A stretch of 64,000 bases of DNA from Lacticaseibacillus zhaodongensis (GCF_009687905.1 NZ_BLBG01000005.1:62001-126000); one strand, 5' to 3'. Shown: positions 9,301 through 18,104, counted from the stretch's first letter. Program-made: numbers and translations. Notes: generated by a model from the sequence alone, not told the origin.

Positions 9301-10787
9301 TCGACGAGTTCGCCGGCAGTGAAGTGGACGTAGATGTCGCCGGGGATGGTGGTGAAGGTCAGTGCCCCGGAATTTTGGTCGTACTGCGTTCCTTTGCCTA
9401 GGGTGATTCCGTTCTGGAGATATTTACCATCGCTGGTCAAAAAATCCGTTGCATCTGCGATCATCTGGCCAACATCTGGATTGACGCTGTGCACTGGCCC
9501 AGTCAATTCCTGACTTGCAAACATTTCTTGCTCGTTGTTCGTGTCATCGACAAAATGCACCTGCACGACCCCGGTTGCGGTGTAGGTGAAGCGATAGATG
9601 CGGAACTGTTGCAAGTTGCGACTCTCACCGGTAGCGCCAGCAACGAAGAAGGCTAAGTCCTTGTTAGCTACGTACTGGCTGATGTTTTCCGTCCAGGTCT
9701 GTCGATCGTACCTGACCGTCAGATTTTTACTTTCGGCATCGTACACGATGCTGATGTCATTGAAGTCATTATCCTCGGGCTCCGCGATTGGTTTGGGTGC
9801 AGCAGCTTTGGGGTGGTCATCTTCATGCGTGAAAATTTTGTACTTTCCATTGACCTCTTCAGTGTGCACGAACGCGCCAAATGCGGTGCCGTTTCTCCGC
9901 GAGTGGAACTGATCAGGGTCGTGATCGAAATAACCTTTGTCACTACCGGTGCCATCTGGATCCCAGAAAGTGTCAGCCTTCCAGCCGAACGCGTCCGCAA
10001 GTCCGGCAAAGCCGAGGCCACCACCATCATGGCCAACATCTTGCGTTTGCCCGACATGGAAGCCAAAAGAGATTCCGTCCGCGCCCTCGGGTTGCGATTT
10101 ATCGCCAAGGTTAATTTGCCCAACGAGCTCAAAACTCTGGTCACTGCTGATTTTGTTCTTGAGGGTCACGTTACCGCTCTGGTGCTTTCTGTCCGGAGTC
10201 AGCGTGACGATGCCTTCGCGTTCGTTGTAGTGCGCATCGCCAGAGACGTTGAAGTAGTCGGTGAAGTTATCTTTATCGACTGTGACGCGGCCATCACTTG
10301 TTTCGTCAGCGGCGGCGCGAGTTGCCTGCTGCGGGTCAAGTGCAGCATCACCAGCTGTACTTGCTGGTGACTGGGCGCCGGTGTCTGGTTCTGCTTGCTT
10401 TGCTTGGGTATCCGCTGCGGGTACTGCTAGCGTTTGCGGATCAGTAGCAGGCTGCTTCTTCTTGTTGTTGGCATTATCCTTAGCGGGCTTGTACTGACCT
10501 TTTTGCTGATCACGATTGCATTGTGCAGCCGCGCTCGGTTCGTTTTCACCACCAGCGGTTTCCTCATCAGTAGCGGGTGACTCGGATTCGGGTGTTCTGG
10601 CCTTCTGCTTGTCTTGACCATGATTCTGGGTGACGGTTACTGTTTCCGTTGCGGCTTCCGTTGGCGTTAGTTCGCCGCAACCAACGCCAAGTGTGGCTGC
10701 GAAGATGGCCGCGAAGAGCCAGTGTTTGCCTTGCTTGTACATTTTATAGTGGATCTTGGGTTCGCCTTTGGGTTGTTGCTTGTTCAT
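6354..10787 (-). CDS. LPxTG adhesin: KxYKxGKxW signal, L-type lectin domain, nine MucBP-like repeats
   Basis: This 1477-residue protein is exported and anchored to peptidoglycan. From the N-terminus: a KxYKxGKxW signal motif (KMYKQGKHW, residues 15-23) with a hydrophobic core; a low-complexity Ala/Thr/Gln/Glu/Pro region to about 165; and an L-type lectin-like domain at about 168-405 (GADGISFGFHVG, then GFAGLADAFGWKADT). After a MucBP-type segment beginning VQVHFVDD come about nine repeats, each opening with T-x-H-Y-x-D (such as TIHYVDEAGQPL) and ending in YTVVYAK. A Pro/Asp/Thr-rich wall-spanning region follows, then LPQTG (1444-1448), a hydrophobic helix and RRQH. I chose the ATG at 10787 because GGGAG lies upstream. 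Expected role is binding mucin or glycans. No sortase A or accessory SecA2 system is visible nearby. Confidence 0.92.
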   Translation of the reverse strand: MNKQQPKGEPKIHYKMYKQGKHWLFAAIFAATLGVGCGELTPTEAATETVTVTQNHGQDKQKARTPESESPATDEETAGGENEPSAAAQCNRDQQKGQYKPAKDNANNKKKQPATDPQTLAVPAADTQAKQAEPDTGAQSPASTAGDAALDPQQATRAAADETSDGRVTVDKDNFTDYFNVSGDAHYNEREGIVTLTPDRKHQSGNVTLKNKISSDQSFELVGQINLGDKSQPEGADGISFGFHVGQTQDVGHDGGGLGFAGLADAFGWKADTFWDPDGTGSDKGYFDHDPDQFHSRRNGTAFGAFVHTEEVNGKYKIFTHEDDHPKAAAPKPIAEPEDNDFNDISIVYDAESKNLTVRYDRQTWTENISQYVANKDLAFFVAGATGESRNLQQFRIYRFTYTATGVVQVHFVDDTNNEQEMFASQELTGPVHSVNPDVGQMIADATDFLTSDGKYLQNGITLGKGTQYDQNSGALTFTTIPGDIYVHFTAGELVETKQVTKTIHYVDEAGQPLFADYTDTANFEVHTNKVTQEQTANPKEASLGYQDVPQKAGYSIVDSPLAATTAQTVTSSAKDIVVTVVYHKDAVTTTINRTIHYVDVSGKTLAPDYSNTTTIVREFDLKNDAIKDKITTDRMRQENPNFAGYHIIQDAPGYEDSFHFGAAGGEYTVIYAFLPPEVTQHQATQTIHYVDTDGNILHPKNADTVTFTRTFAASTHTATYTQNKHGYAHPENPYIKGYHIVSAPTADQLVAHRSDKDSDLSVVYAKNDPIKISNYTATKTVHYIDEHGLQLTHDFTDSVTFTKFMDPVTGGISYSQTSTEFGHQDNPIIFAYHVISSPAAATANQTAKFGVADQEYTVVYAKDAPTVIEQYTAAKTVQYVSVNNTRLAKDFVSAITFTKLEDPITGAITYTQTSPYFGNQGNPLIFGYHVISSPEPATSNQKAEYGASGFNCKVVYAKNAPTVISQYTATKTVHYADTADKKTLLADDFISEVTFTKLEDPLTGAISYQQTAPVFGHQDLPDIKGYWMCSGVVTEATEDQPAHYGSTDQEYWVYYAKEQDVFINEYTATKTVHYQDEQGTELAKDFVVSVTFDRFQDPVTDEFHDKQTAPVFGHQDNPYVKGYHVISSPAGATSDQKAQYGSTNQEYTVVYLKDDPIVTHRDIHHTYHYWSISHNQPIHEDITHTITVIRKTDPATGEHSDTVIQPVAPWNEHLHIPNHHIARNSGDDHSNIKFDDPDQEYDILYAPLPAKVTHREIKQTVRYVDENGNELATAHTDTVTFLRTLKDSDNVIVHSRDKQAYSHPAHPSIAGYHIVQDNLPKAEQQATHFDDKDSVYTVVYAKNPADTGETPPPVTGTPDTPEQPDKPTTPEEPVPDDDPPKTPPTEPETDTPEAPNKADLDTTTPAKSPQQLANTYAPATTPAGATKMLAPKQSQIRSRNRILPQTGFEEEDGIILAGVALLLGIMGIASMYRRQH

Positions 10788-11200
10788 GTTGATCTCCCTC
10801 ACAATCTAATCTGGTGGACAGTCAGCGGCTTAGTTGTGCGCAATACAATGACGGATGTTATTAACAGGACTAAGGAAGGTGCCCGCTTGCTCAAAAACAG
10901 CCCCTTGAATTAATTAACTAATTGTCAGAAATTAATAACAAAGTTTGATGTTTAAATAGCAGTGATGCTTACATAAGTAATGCTTGCGTAAGCACTAATC
11001 AACTGCCTGTATTACGTAAAATGCTGCTCATTTCTAAACTACGAGTGAGTTTAACGAGGATTATTCAGGGGGTCAAAGTACCAAAATAAATAACCTTGTC
11101 AATTCAAGCTTTGTGGTATTTAGTTCGAAGCAATGGTTCAGGGGCTGTCATAAATTGCCGCAGAAGGAGCCCCGAAAATTCACCATTTTTGCATGTACGC
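10788..11200. other. upstream region of the first adhesin
   Basis: About 410 bases without a gene. It contains clustered direct and inverted copies of TGCTTAC/GTAAGCA and TTACATAAGTAA (10966-10994), a possible regulator-binding cluster. A larger inverted repeat GGGGCT...AGCCCC lies at about 11143-11174. No consensus promoter could be fixed with confidence. Confidence 0.4.
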
Positions 11201-11233
11201 AAAAAAACGCCCCCACCGTTATCAGTGGAGACG
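11201..11233 (-). terminator. terminator of the second adhesin
   Basis: On the minus strand a G-rich stem pairs CTCCAC with GTGGGGG around a loop of about 8 bases. A run of seven T follows, just after the adhesin stop codon. Confidence 0.8.
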
Positions 11234-11256
11234 TTCGTGTCGCCGAAATGATTGTT

Positions 11257-14200
11257 CTAGTGTTCCCGTTTGCGGAATCCGAGCAGACCTAGCATGCTCA
11301 TGAGCAGTGCCAGTCCGGCGGCGATGAGGCTAGGCTGCTTTTGCTCACCAGTCTGCGGGAGCTGCTTCGAAGTGGTAGCAGCATCCTTCATAGTCGAGGT
11401 GTCGGTGCTGCTACCAAACGTGTCCGCAAGCTGCTGCTGCGGATTGTCATTCTTCGTGCCAAATGTGTTTGGCAGGTCTGGCTCGTTTGGTTGGTCAGTA
11501 CTTGGCTGCTCTGGCTGGTTCGGCACGAAGGTGTTCGGTAGCCCTGGATCTTCTGTTACCTGCGGGGTTGACGTTCCCGGCTGGCCGGGTTCAGATGGGT
11601 CCTTCGGTGGTAATTGAGGCGTGTTATCTGCTGGCATTGGATTCTTTGCGTAAACAACGCGGTAGGTCCGGCTTGCATCGCCGAACTGAACTGTTTCATC
11701 GGTGGTTGCGCCAGCGGGGATGATGAACGCCGTGTAACCTGGAATGTCCGGTACGGCCTGCCCGCTCAGGATCGCTTCACCCGGCTTTTGGCTCAGCACC
11801 GTGTTCGTAACGGTGCTGTCAGTTCCTGGCTGGCCGGTCCGCAAAAGCGTTACAGAAGTCGTGAATGGTTCGTGCAGCATTTTGCCAGACTCATCAACGT
11901 AGTAAACCGTCTTGGCGATGGTGCTGACGCTGTGTTCAGTTGGCAGTGGCGCGTAGACGACGGTGTATTCAATATTCTGACTGTTGAAGTCCACTGCCTG
12001 ACTACTTGTCGGCGTGGCTGTGGCCACAACCTTGTGCTGGCTATCATCGTAAGCCGTGATGATTTGGTAGCCAGTAATGAACGGGTTGGTGATTCCAGCC
12101 AGAGTGGTCTGGCCATCAGCGACTGGCTGGCCGTTGATGGAGTAAGTGCTTGCTCCGGTGACCGCATCGACTGACTTGGTGATGGTGACGGATTCGGTGA
12201 CGGGCGTTTGCAGCTCCGTGCCGTCAAGTTGCTTGTAGTTAACAGTCTTGGTGATGGTCGCGGTCGTGACGGTTGGCGCGTTCTTGGTGTAGACCACGGT
12301 GTTCACTGTAGTTTGAGCTTTACCATCAAAGGTAACGCCAGCGAAGGTGATTGTTTTGGCAGCCTCAACTGCTTGTGCTGGATTGGTAGCCTTTGTAAGT
12401 GCGTCGGCTTTTCCGGTCAGGTTCTCGGCCGCTGAACCTTTTGCCGTGTAACCAGTGAAATCCTTGATTTTTGGCGTTGCGTCGCTGTTCAGCGGCAGCT
12501 TGATGTCCGTGACGTCTTGGCCGTCAACTTGGTAGATATAGGTGTCATCGGCAACATCGTGCAACTGGGTGACCTCGATACTACTGGTGTCAGGGGTCGT
12601 GCTCAGTGAAGTTCCCTTGTCATCAACGTAGTAAGTCGTGCGGGTGAAGATTTTCGTGCCGACCTTGACTGGCACGTCCTTGGTGTAGACCACGGTGTAG
12701 ACCACGTTCTGAGGCTTGCCGTCAAAGGTAACGCCAGCGAAGGTGATTGTTTTGGCAGCCTCAACCGCTTGTGCTGGATCGGTAGCCTTTGCAAGTGCGT
12801 CGGCTTTTCCGGTCAGGTTCTCGGTCGCTGAACCTTTTGCCGTGTAACCAGTGAAGTCCTTGATTTTTGGCGTTGCGTCGCTGTTCAGCGGTAGCTTGAT
12901 GTCCGTGACGTCTTGGCCGTCAACCTGGTAGCTATAGGTGTCATCGGCAACATCGTGCAACTGGGTGACCTCGATACTACTGGTGTCAGGGGTTGTGCTC
13001 AGTGAAGTTCCCTTGTCGTCAACGTAGTAGGTTGTGCGGGTGAAGATTTTCGTGCCGACCTTGACTGGCGCGTCCTTGGTGTAGACCACGGTGTCGACCA
13101 CGTTCTGAGGCTTGCCGTCAAAGGTAACGCCAGCGAAGGTGATTGTTTTAGCAGCCTCAACCGCTTGTGCTGGATTGGTAGCCTTTGTAAGTGCGTTGGA
13201 ATCTCCGAGCAGCTTACCATCTGCCGAACCTTTAGCTGTGTAACCTGTCGGGCTCTTAATCGTTGGCTCCTGGTCTCGGTTTAATGGCAAACTGACGTCA
13301 GCGACAGCTTGATCATTGACCTGGTAGGTGTACTGGTCGGTTGCCACATTGTACAACCTAGTGACCGTTACGTCTGAAGTGTCTGGAGTCGCAAGTTGCT
13401 TACCCTTGTCATCAACGTAGTAAGTTGTGCGGGTAAAGGTTTTCGTGCCGGCCGCAATTGGCGTAGTGCTGGCGTAGACAACTGTGTTCTCGATGATAAC
13501 TGGGTTGCCGTCAAAGGTGAGCTTGTCAAGACTGTTGATCAGGTTGCTAGTGACGGTAACCGTATTGGGATTGAGTTTAGTCAGGTCGACGGGCTCACCA
13601 GCTGGAAGTTTGCCATCAGTGTAGCCTTTGACGACTGCAGCAGTGATAATTGGGTTTGCAGCACCATCCAGCGTGACGGTATTCGTCTTCGCATCATTTG
13701 TAGCATTTGTCGCTTGCTCAAAGGTGTAGGTTTTTGCACCAGTCAACTTATCAGTGGTCTGGTGAACCGTGATGCTGCTTGTGTAGTCCGGACTAACAGT
13801 TGCGCCGGTCGTGTCAACGTAGTGGGTTGTCCGACTGATGGTTTGAGTGGCTTGCGCTGCTGGGTGCTTTAAGTGGATGAAAATCTCACTTGGTTTGTCG
13901 CCGAACGTAAATTTGCTGCCGTTGAACTGGGTGTTGGCGCCCAAAGTTGTGCTCTTGCCAACATCAGCGCCAACCAACTCGTAGCCTTTGCTTTCCAGTA
14001 GACCAACAGCTTTGCTGATGTCGTCATCAACTGCTGTCGACTGCGTTCCGAGTTCACCCTCGACTTGAGTGGTGATGTCTGTGCCGCCATCAATGGTGTC
14101 GAGCTTGATTTCATTGTCGGTGGGTAGGGTGGTCACATCGACATTGCTGTCGGTAATTAGCCCATTGTCGATGTAGTGAATGGTTGCGGTTGGCTTGGCG

Positions 14201-15957
14201 GTGAGAATCATGTTGACGGTGACGGCTTGCTGGTTCGTAGCGTTACCAGTTACTCCAGAAATGAAGAAGTAGAGTGTATCCGAGCCCGATTCAGCTTTAG
14301 CATTCGCGAGGTAATCAGCGAAATTGTGCGTCCACGTCTGGTTGTCGAACTTAACGGTCATGGTTCCATCAGGATCGTATGTGATTGTGTATGGGTGCCA
14401 TGGAAACTTAGACGTGTCCGTCGGCATCTCTTCACCTTGATTGCCAAAAGGATAGTGGGGGCTGACAGCGCCAGGAGTCGGATTGCCGAGTTCCTGAGGG
14501 TTGGCTGCTTTGTCGGCATCACTAGTCCCGTAAATTGTGAAGACTTTCTGCTTTGTTGTTCCTTGATACGTGTATGGGTTTGTTTCGATGAAGGCCCCAA
14601 AAGGCGCGGCAATACCATGGCCCTTGTCGGCCGGGATTATTGGTTCACCGTAATGCAAGTCGCTTGGATCGCTCGTGATGGGGTAGGGATTTCCTTGATC
14701 ATCAAATGCGGGATCCGGGGTGTATAAACTGAGATCTTCACTGCCGTCCCGGTAGGTATCGGCTTTCCAGCCAAAAGCGTATGGCAGGTCTGCAAAACCC
14801 AATGAACCACCGGCTGAACCGATATCTGTTGTTTTCCCACCGATGTGAAAACCGAATGAGATTCCATCTGCACCCTGAGGCCAGCTGCTTTGCCCCTTAT
14901 CGCCCAGGTAGACCGCCCCGGAAATAGTGAAAGGCTTGGTGGTATCAATGCCTTCTTTTAAGGTCACGTTACCAGATTGCCACTGGACATCAGGAGTTAA
15001 TGTGATGATACCGGTCTGGCTGTCGTACTGCGCTTTGTACTGACTGTCTGTGCTAGTGATATTGTTGTGATAATCTGCCAGGTAGCCGTTCTGTGTGAAG
15101 TACTGCAGAAAGTTGTCCTTGGTGATTTCAGTCTCGCCACCATCAGCCTTGACGCCAGCAATCTGCACACTTGCGTTTGGGTGCGCAGCCAGGTAGGTGC
15201 TGAGTGCTGCCGCGGTCGCACTGAAATCATCACTGCTTGAATCGACGGGGAGGTTGACCTGGATGTTTCCGTCAGCGTCCACGCTTGTTTTGGTACCGGC
15301 AGGCAGTTCCAGAAGGACAGTGGGCGCAGTTTTGGCACTAACGTCCGATGTGGCGGGGGCAGTCGTTTCAACTTCTGGAGTAGCGACTGACTGTTCGGCC
15401 TTTGCTGTAGGAGTTGGGGCAGGAGTGGTAGTGGTAGCCGCGGTTGCGGCTGCGGCTGTGGTACTGCTTGCAGTTGCAGCTTTGTCAGTCGTTGTCGTTG
15501 CGGCACTTGTCTCTGTTGGTGCTTGCGTCACTGCCGCCGTCTGCTTGACTTCTGATGTAATACTTGCGTTTTGTTCAGTGATTTCTTGCTGTGCGTTCGC
15601 GTTTGGCTCTGGCGTTTGCTCAGCATCACTATTGCTGTTCAGGTCGCTTGCGGCTGACTGGTCCGGCTCAGTGGCTGTAGTGCTAATAGTTTCATTGCTT
15701 GCGGATGTAATTGCCGCAGCAGCTGCTTGACTGCTTTGCAGTTGCTGCGTGTTGTTTTGGAGCCCATTATCACTCGTGGTGGCCGCGTCATCACTAGGCG
15801 TGGGGGCTTGTTCCGCCGCGTTAGCGCTAATTACTTGGCCCCCGCCCATGCCAACGCCGAGCACGCAAATAGCGGCAAACAGCCAGTGCTTACCTTGCTT
15901 GTACATCTTGTAGTGCAATTTCGAATCCCCAGAAAATACAATTTTCGACTTTCTCAT
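11257..15957 (-). CDS. LPxTG adhesin: KxYKxGKxW signal, L-type lectin domain, long MucBP-type repeats
   Basis: This 1566-residue surface protein has the same plan as its neighbour. Signal motif KMYKQGKHW is at residues 17-25. A long Ala/Thr/Ser/Gln-rich stretch reaches about residue 220. An L-type lectin domain follows (ITKDNFLQYF, GADGISFGFHIGG, GFADLPYAFGWKADT). Then come repeat domains opening RTTYYVDDKG or T-x-H-Y-x-D, a spacer rich in Pro/Asn, LPQTG at 1533-1537, a hydrophobic helix and RKREH. Three of the repeats are nearly identical to each other at DNA level. The ATG at 15957 has GGGAGG upstream. It differs from its neighbour in repeat type, so the pair is not a recent duplication, but the signal peptides and lectin domains are clearly related. 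Confidence 0.92.
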   Translation of the reverse strand: MRKSKIVFSGDSKLHYKMYKQGKHWLFAAICVLGVGMGGGQVISANAAEQAPTPSDDAATTSDNGLQNNTQQLQSSQAAAAAITSASNETISTTATEPDQSAASDLNSNSDAEQTPEPNANAQQEITEQNASITSEVKQTAAVTQAPTETSAATTTTDKAATASSTTAAAATAATTTTPAPTPTAKAEQSVATPEVETTAPATSDVSAKTAPTVLLELPAGTKTSVDADGNIQVNLPVDSSSDDFSATAAALSTYLAAHPNASVQIAGVKADGGETEITKDNFLQYFTQNGYLADYHNNITSTDSQYKAQYDSQTGIITLTPDVQWQSGNVTLKEGIDTTKPFTISGAVYLGDKGQSSWPQGADGISFGFHIGGKTTDIGSAGGSLGFADLPYAFGWKADTYRDGSEDLSLYTPDPAFDDQGNPYPITSDPSDLHYGEPIIPADKGHGIAAPFGAFIETNPYTYQGTTKQKVFTIYGTSDADKAANPQELGNPTPGAVSPHYPFGNQGEEMPTDTSKFPWHPYTITYDPDGTMTVKFDNQTWTHNFADYLANAKAESGSDTLYFFISGVTGNATNQQAVTVNMILTAKPTATIHYIDNGLITDSNVDVTTLPTDNEIKLDTIDGGTDITTQVEGELGTQSTAVDDDISKAVGLLESKGYELVGADVGKSTTLGANTQFNGSKFTFGDKPSEIFIHLKHPAAQATQTISRTTHYVDTTGATVSPDYTSSITVHQTTDKLTGAKTYTFEQATNATNDAKTNTVTLDGAANPIITAAVVKGYTDGKLPAGEPVDLTKLNPNTVTVTSNLINSLDKLTFDGNPVIIENTVVYASTTPIAAGTKTFTRTTYYVDDKGKQLATPDTSDVTVTRLYNVATDQYTYQVNDQAVADVSLPLNRDQEPTIKSPTGYTAKGSADGKLLGDSNALTKATNPAQAVEAAKTITFAGVTFDGKPQNVVDTVVYTKDAPVKVGTKIFTRTTYYVDDKGTSLSTTPDTSSIEVTQLHDVADDTYSYQVDGQDVTDIKLPLNSDATPKIKDFTGYTAKGSATENLTGKADALAKATDPAQAVEAAKTITFAGVTFDGKPQNVVYTVVYTKDVPVKVGTKIFTRTTYYVDDKGTSLSTTPDTSSIEVTQLHDVADDTYIYQVDGQDVTDIKLPLNSDATPKIKDFTGYTAKGSAAENLTGKADALTKATNPAQAVEAAKTITFAGVTFDGKAQTTVNTVVYTKNAPTVTTATITKTVNYKQLDGTELQTPVTESVTITKSVDAVTGASTYSINGQPVADGQTTLAGITNPFITGYQIITAYDDSQHKVVATATPTSSQAVDFNSQNIEYTVVYAPLPTEHSVSTIAKTVYYVDESGKMLHEPFTTSVTLLRTGQPGTDSTVTNTVLSQKPGEAILSGQAVPDIPGYTAFIIPAGATTDETVQFGDASRTYRVVYAKNPMPADNTPQLPPKDPSEPGQPGTSTPQVTEDPGLPNTFVPNQPEQPSTDQPNEPDLPNTFGTKNDNPQQQLADTFGSSTDTSTMKDAATTSKQLPQTGEQKQPSLIAAGLALLMSMLGLLGFRKREH
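12290..13480 (-). repeat. tandem near-identical coding repeats, about 396 bp each
   Basis: Inside the second adhesin, three consecutive units repeat with a period of 396 bp (132 residues) and then 393 bp. For example, the segment CGGGTGAAGATTTTCGTGCC starts at 12641 and again at 13037, and a slightly diverged copy starts at 13430. The first two are almost identical over hundreds of bases, which implies recent duplication or gene conversion and likely copy-number variation. Confidence 0.85.
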
Positions 15958-16495
15958 AGTTAATCCTCCCAGCTCTGTGAATTGTCCATAGATAGTAATC
16001 AATCAAAGATAGCGGGGCCAAAAATTTGGACTCACAAAGATAAATAACAACAGTCTGACAAAGGTGGCTTTCTTAACAGCAACGCTGATTCAGAAGAGGA
16101 ACGGTTAAAGCCATTAGTGTTTGTTATTAACCACTTAATATTTTAAGCTACCCGTTTTTAAATGGTGGTCATAATTGCCATAGCAAAATAGTTGAAAGCG
16201 CAATATTTACTATTAAAATTAATAAGTATCTTAAGCAATCACTAATTGCAAACGGCAGTACATTGGGCATCCTTGTTTCTAACATGGGTTTATGGGGTAG
16301 GTGAAAAATCGGGGGTGTGGTTGAACTGATTTTGACGTTAATAATTTGCTCTTGCTGTCGTGACACCGCAAACAATCGTTTAAGCTTTATCCGGCTGCAA
16401 ACAGGGCTTCCTAGAATGTTTGCAGGTGGATCAGCATTAGTGGATAACACTGATGCGCATACACTGATATACACAAAAACACCCCCGCCAACATT
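15958..16495. other. AT-rich gene-less region upstream of the second adhesin
   Basis: About 540 bases hold the adhesin ribosome site and presumably its promoter, plus one arm of a terminator hairpin at 16480-16490. A 101-codon minus-strand frame (16169-16474) has no ribosome site or recognisable features and is not called. Confidence 0.4.
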
Positions 16496-16549
16496 TGAAG
16501 TGCCCCATAATTGTTAGACAAACAAATCTAACGATTGTGGGGTATTTCT

Positions 16550-17089
16550 ATGACCAAATATTCAACCGAATTTAGAATTGAAGTCGTTCAAGCCTATTTG
16601 TCTGGGAAGTATTCATATCGATATTTGGCTAGCCATTATAAGATACCGAGTAATAGGACAATTCGTGAATGGGTCGCGCTAGCTCGTGCTCAAGGCTTGG
16701 AGTCCCTTCAACGTGCAAAGCATAAGCGTACTTACTCATTTGAAGAGAAGCTGGCCGTGGTAGACTATTATCAAACTCACGATGAGGGAATTGCCAAAGT
16801 TGCTGCTCACTTCGCAATCAATCCGGCGCAAGTATCAGTTTGGAGTCGGATCTTCAACGAAGTTGGACCGGCCGGTTTACGTCCTCGTCCCAAAGGGAGA
16901 AAGTCTAGCATGACCCAACGAAAACGCCAGGACGACGGTGATAAGCTGACGCCAAACGAAAAAGATAAGTTGGTCCAGGAGAACATGCGTCTTCGTAAGG
17001 AACTTTATCAGACGCAGATGGAACGGGATATTCTAAAAAAATTGAGGGCCGTATCGAAGAGCAAACAGCGGCCGCAAAAGCGGCAGTAG
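16550..17089 (+). CDS. IS150-type OrfA, transposase DNA-binding subunit
   Basis: The 179-residue protein carries two helix-turn-helix-like segments (YLASHYKIPSNRTIREWV and VAAHFAINPAQVSVWSRIF), then a basic linker and a C-terminal helix with a leucine-zipper-like heptad (LVQENMRLRKELYQTQMERDILKKL) typical of IS3-family OrfA. The ATG at 16550 lies 54 bases inside the left IS end. A -1 frameshift at AAAAAAA (17035-17041) would fuse it to OrfB. Confidence 0.88.
   Translation: MTKYSTEFRIEVVQAYLSGKYSYRYLASHYKIPSNRTIREWVALARAQGLESLQRAKHKRTYSFEEKLAVVDYYQTHDEGIAKVAAHFAINPAQVSVWSRIFNEVGPAGLRPRPKGRKSSMTQRKRQDDGDKLTPNEKDKLVQENMRLRKELYQTQMERDILKKLRAVSKSKQRPQKRQ
17035..17041 (+). promoter_or_regulatory. 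A7 slippery sequence for -1 frameshifting
   Basis: Seven A residues lie near the end of orfA. The -1 frame is open from here into orfB (residues IEGRIEEQTAAAKAAV), and a GC-rich GCGGCCGC segment that could form a stimulatory structure follows. This matches the known way IS3-family elements make the OrfAB transposase. Frameshifting itself is inferred. Confidence 0.75.
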
Positions 17090-17934
17090 TGGATACGCTA
17101 CGGTCTCAATATTCACTCAAGGCGTTGCTTGAAGCGACGCAGTTGCCTCGTGCAACGTTCTATGATCGACTGCACCGAAATCATAAACCAGACAAATATG
17201 CGGATTTAAAAGCCTTTATCTCAAAGAGCTTTCAAGATTCTCACGAGATTTATGGTTACCGTAGGATCTATAAACTCGCCCAGAAGGCACATTACAAAGT
17301 GTCACCTAATACGGTGCTTAGACTGATGGGAATGCTTGGCCTGGCGGTCACCATCTATTCACGGCATACCAGCGGCTATCATTCATACAAAGGTCATGTT
17401 GGGACTGTGAATGATAACCTGCTGCACCAACAGTTCAATGCTACTAAACCAAATACGGTTTTCCATACTGACGTGACGCAAGTCAAGTTACTAAATCATT
17501 CTTGGGGTTATATTTCCGCCATTATTGACGAAGCCAGCCGCGAGGTGGTTACGGTTATTGTTTCATCCCATGCCAATAAGGCACAGTTGAGACTTACAAT
17601 TGATGACTTTGCCCTGAAATACTCATCGGATGCTATGTCGATAATGCACTCAGACCAAGGATGGCAATATCAAACGATGGAATACCAGACCGCGATGCGA
17701 AAACTCGGCGTTGTTCCAAGTATGTCTCGTAAGGGAAATTGTCACGACAATGCGCCAATAGAAAGCTTCTTTAGCTTGATGAAACGTGAGTGTCTGTACC
17801 GGCACATCATTCATTCTTTAGACGAACTGCGGGAGCTCGTTACAAACTATGTCAGTTGGTACAACACAAAGAGAATCTCTTTAAACAAAAATGGCCTGAC
17901 CCCGGTAGAATATCGGGAACAGGCCATAGCCTAA
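17089..17934 (+). CDS. IS150-type OrfB, DDE transposase catalytic domain
   Basis: This is the catalytic part of the transposase, 281 residues as an independent GTG-started frame, though it is probably made mainly as an OrfAB fusion. An HTH_21-type region (DSHEIYGYRRIYKLA) comes first. The rve integrase core follows with its acidic triad visible in FHTDVTQVK, MHSDQGWQYQ and NAPIESFFSLMKRE. It overlaps the orfA stop codon by one base and lies in the -1 frame. No disruption is seen. Confidence 0.92.
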   Translation: MDTLRSQYSLKALLEATQLPRATFYDRLHRNHKPDKYADLKAFISKSFQDSHEIYGYRRIYKLAQKAHYKVSPNTVLRLMGMLGLAVTIYSRHTSGYHSYKGHVGTVNDNLLHQQFNATKPNTVFHTDVTQVKLLNHSWGYISAIIDEASREVVTVIVSSHANKAQLRLTIDDFALKYSSDAMSIMHSDQGWQYQTMEYQTAMRKLGVVPSMSRKGNCHDNAPIESFFSLMKRECLYRHIIHSLDELRELVTNYVSWYNTKRISLNKNGLTPVEYREQAIA

Positions 17935-18104
17935 CTGCTATTGAATTGTCTAACTTTTTTGTTGCACTTCATTTTTGATGGCGGGGGTGCTCCTGTCTGC
18001 GCTGAGGCAAGTTAGCAGCGACTGCGATTTTGCTTGGAGCCGCATTCATTGCCCAAGCCGCTTGGTGTATCATTAAGGTGAACAATATGGAAGAAGGCAA
18101 CATC

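Larger units (their letters stand above)
16496..17971 (+). mobile_element. IS3-family insertion sequence, IS150 group
   Basis: The element is 1476 bp, bounded by imperfect 26-bp terminal inverted repeats that begin TGAAGTGC at each end and share GTTAGACAA internally (about 21 of 26 positions match). It carries two overlapping frames, orfA and orfB, with an A7 slippery stretch before the orfA stop. The DDE transposase motifs are intact, so it may be active. I cannot see a clear 3-4 bp target duplication: the flanks read ATT on the left and TTT on the right. Confidence 0.9.
16475..17989 (-). terminator. terminator hairpin split by the IS
   Basis: CACCCCCGCCA (16480-16490) immediately left of the IS and TGGCGGGGGTG (17979-17989) immediately right are perfect 11-bp complements. 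The left arm is flanked by AAAAA (16475-16479), giving a T-run on the minus strand. Joined without the IS, they form a classic minus-strand terminator with a short loop. The IS sits in the loop. Confidence 0.7.

Noticed and set aside
16169-16474. A 101-codon minus-strand frame beside the IS
   Set aside because: No ribosome site and no recognisable domain; it ends just inside the split terminator region.
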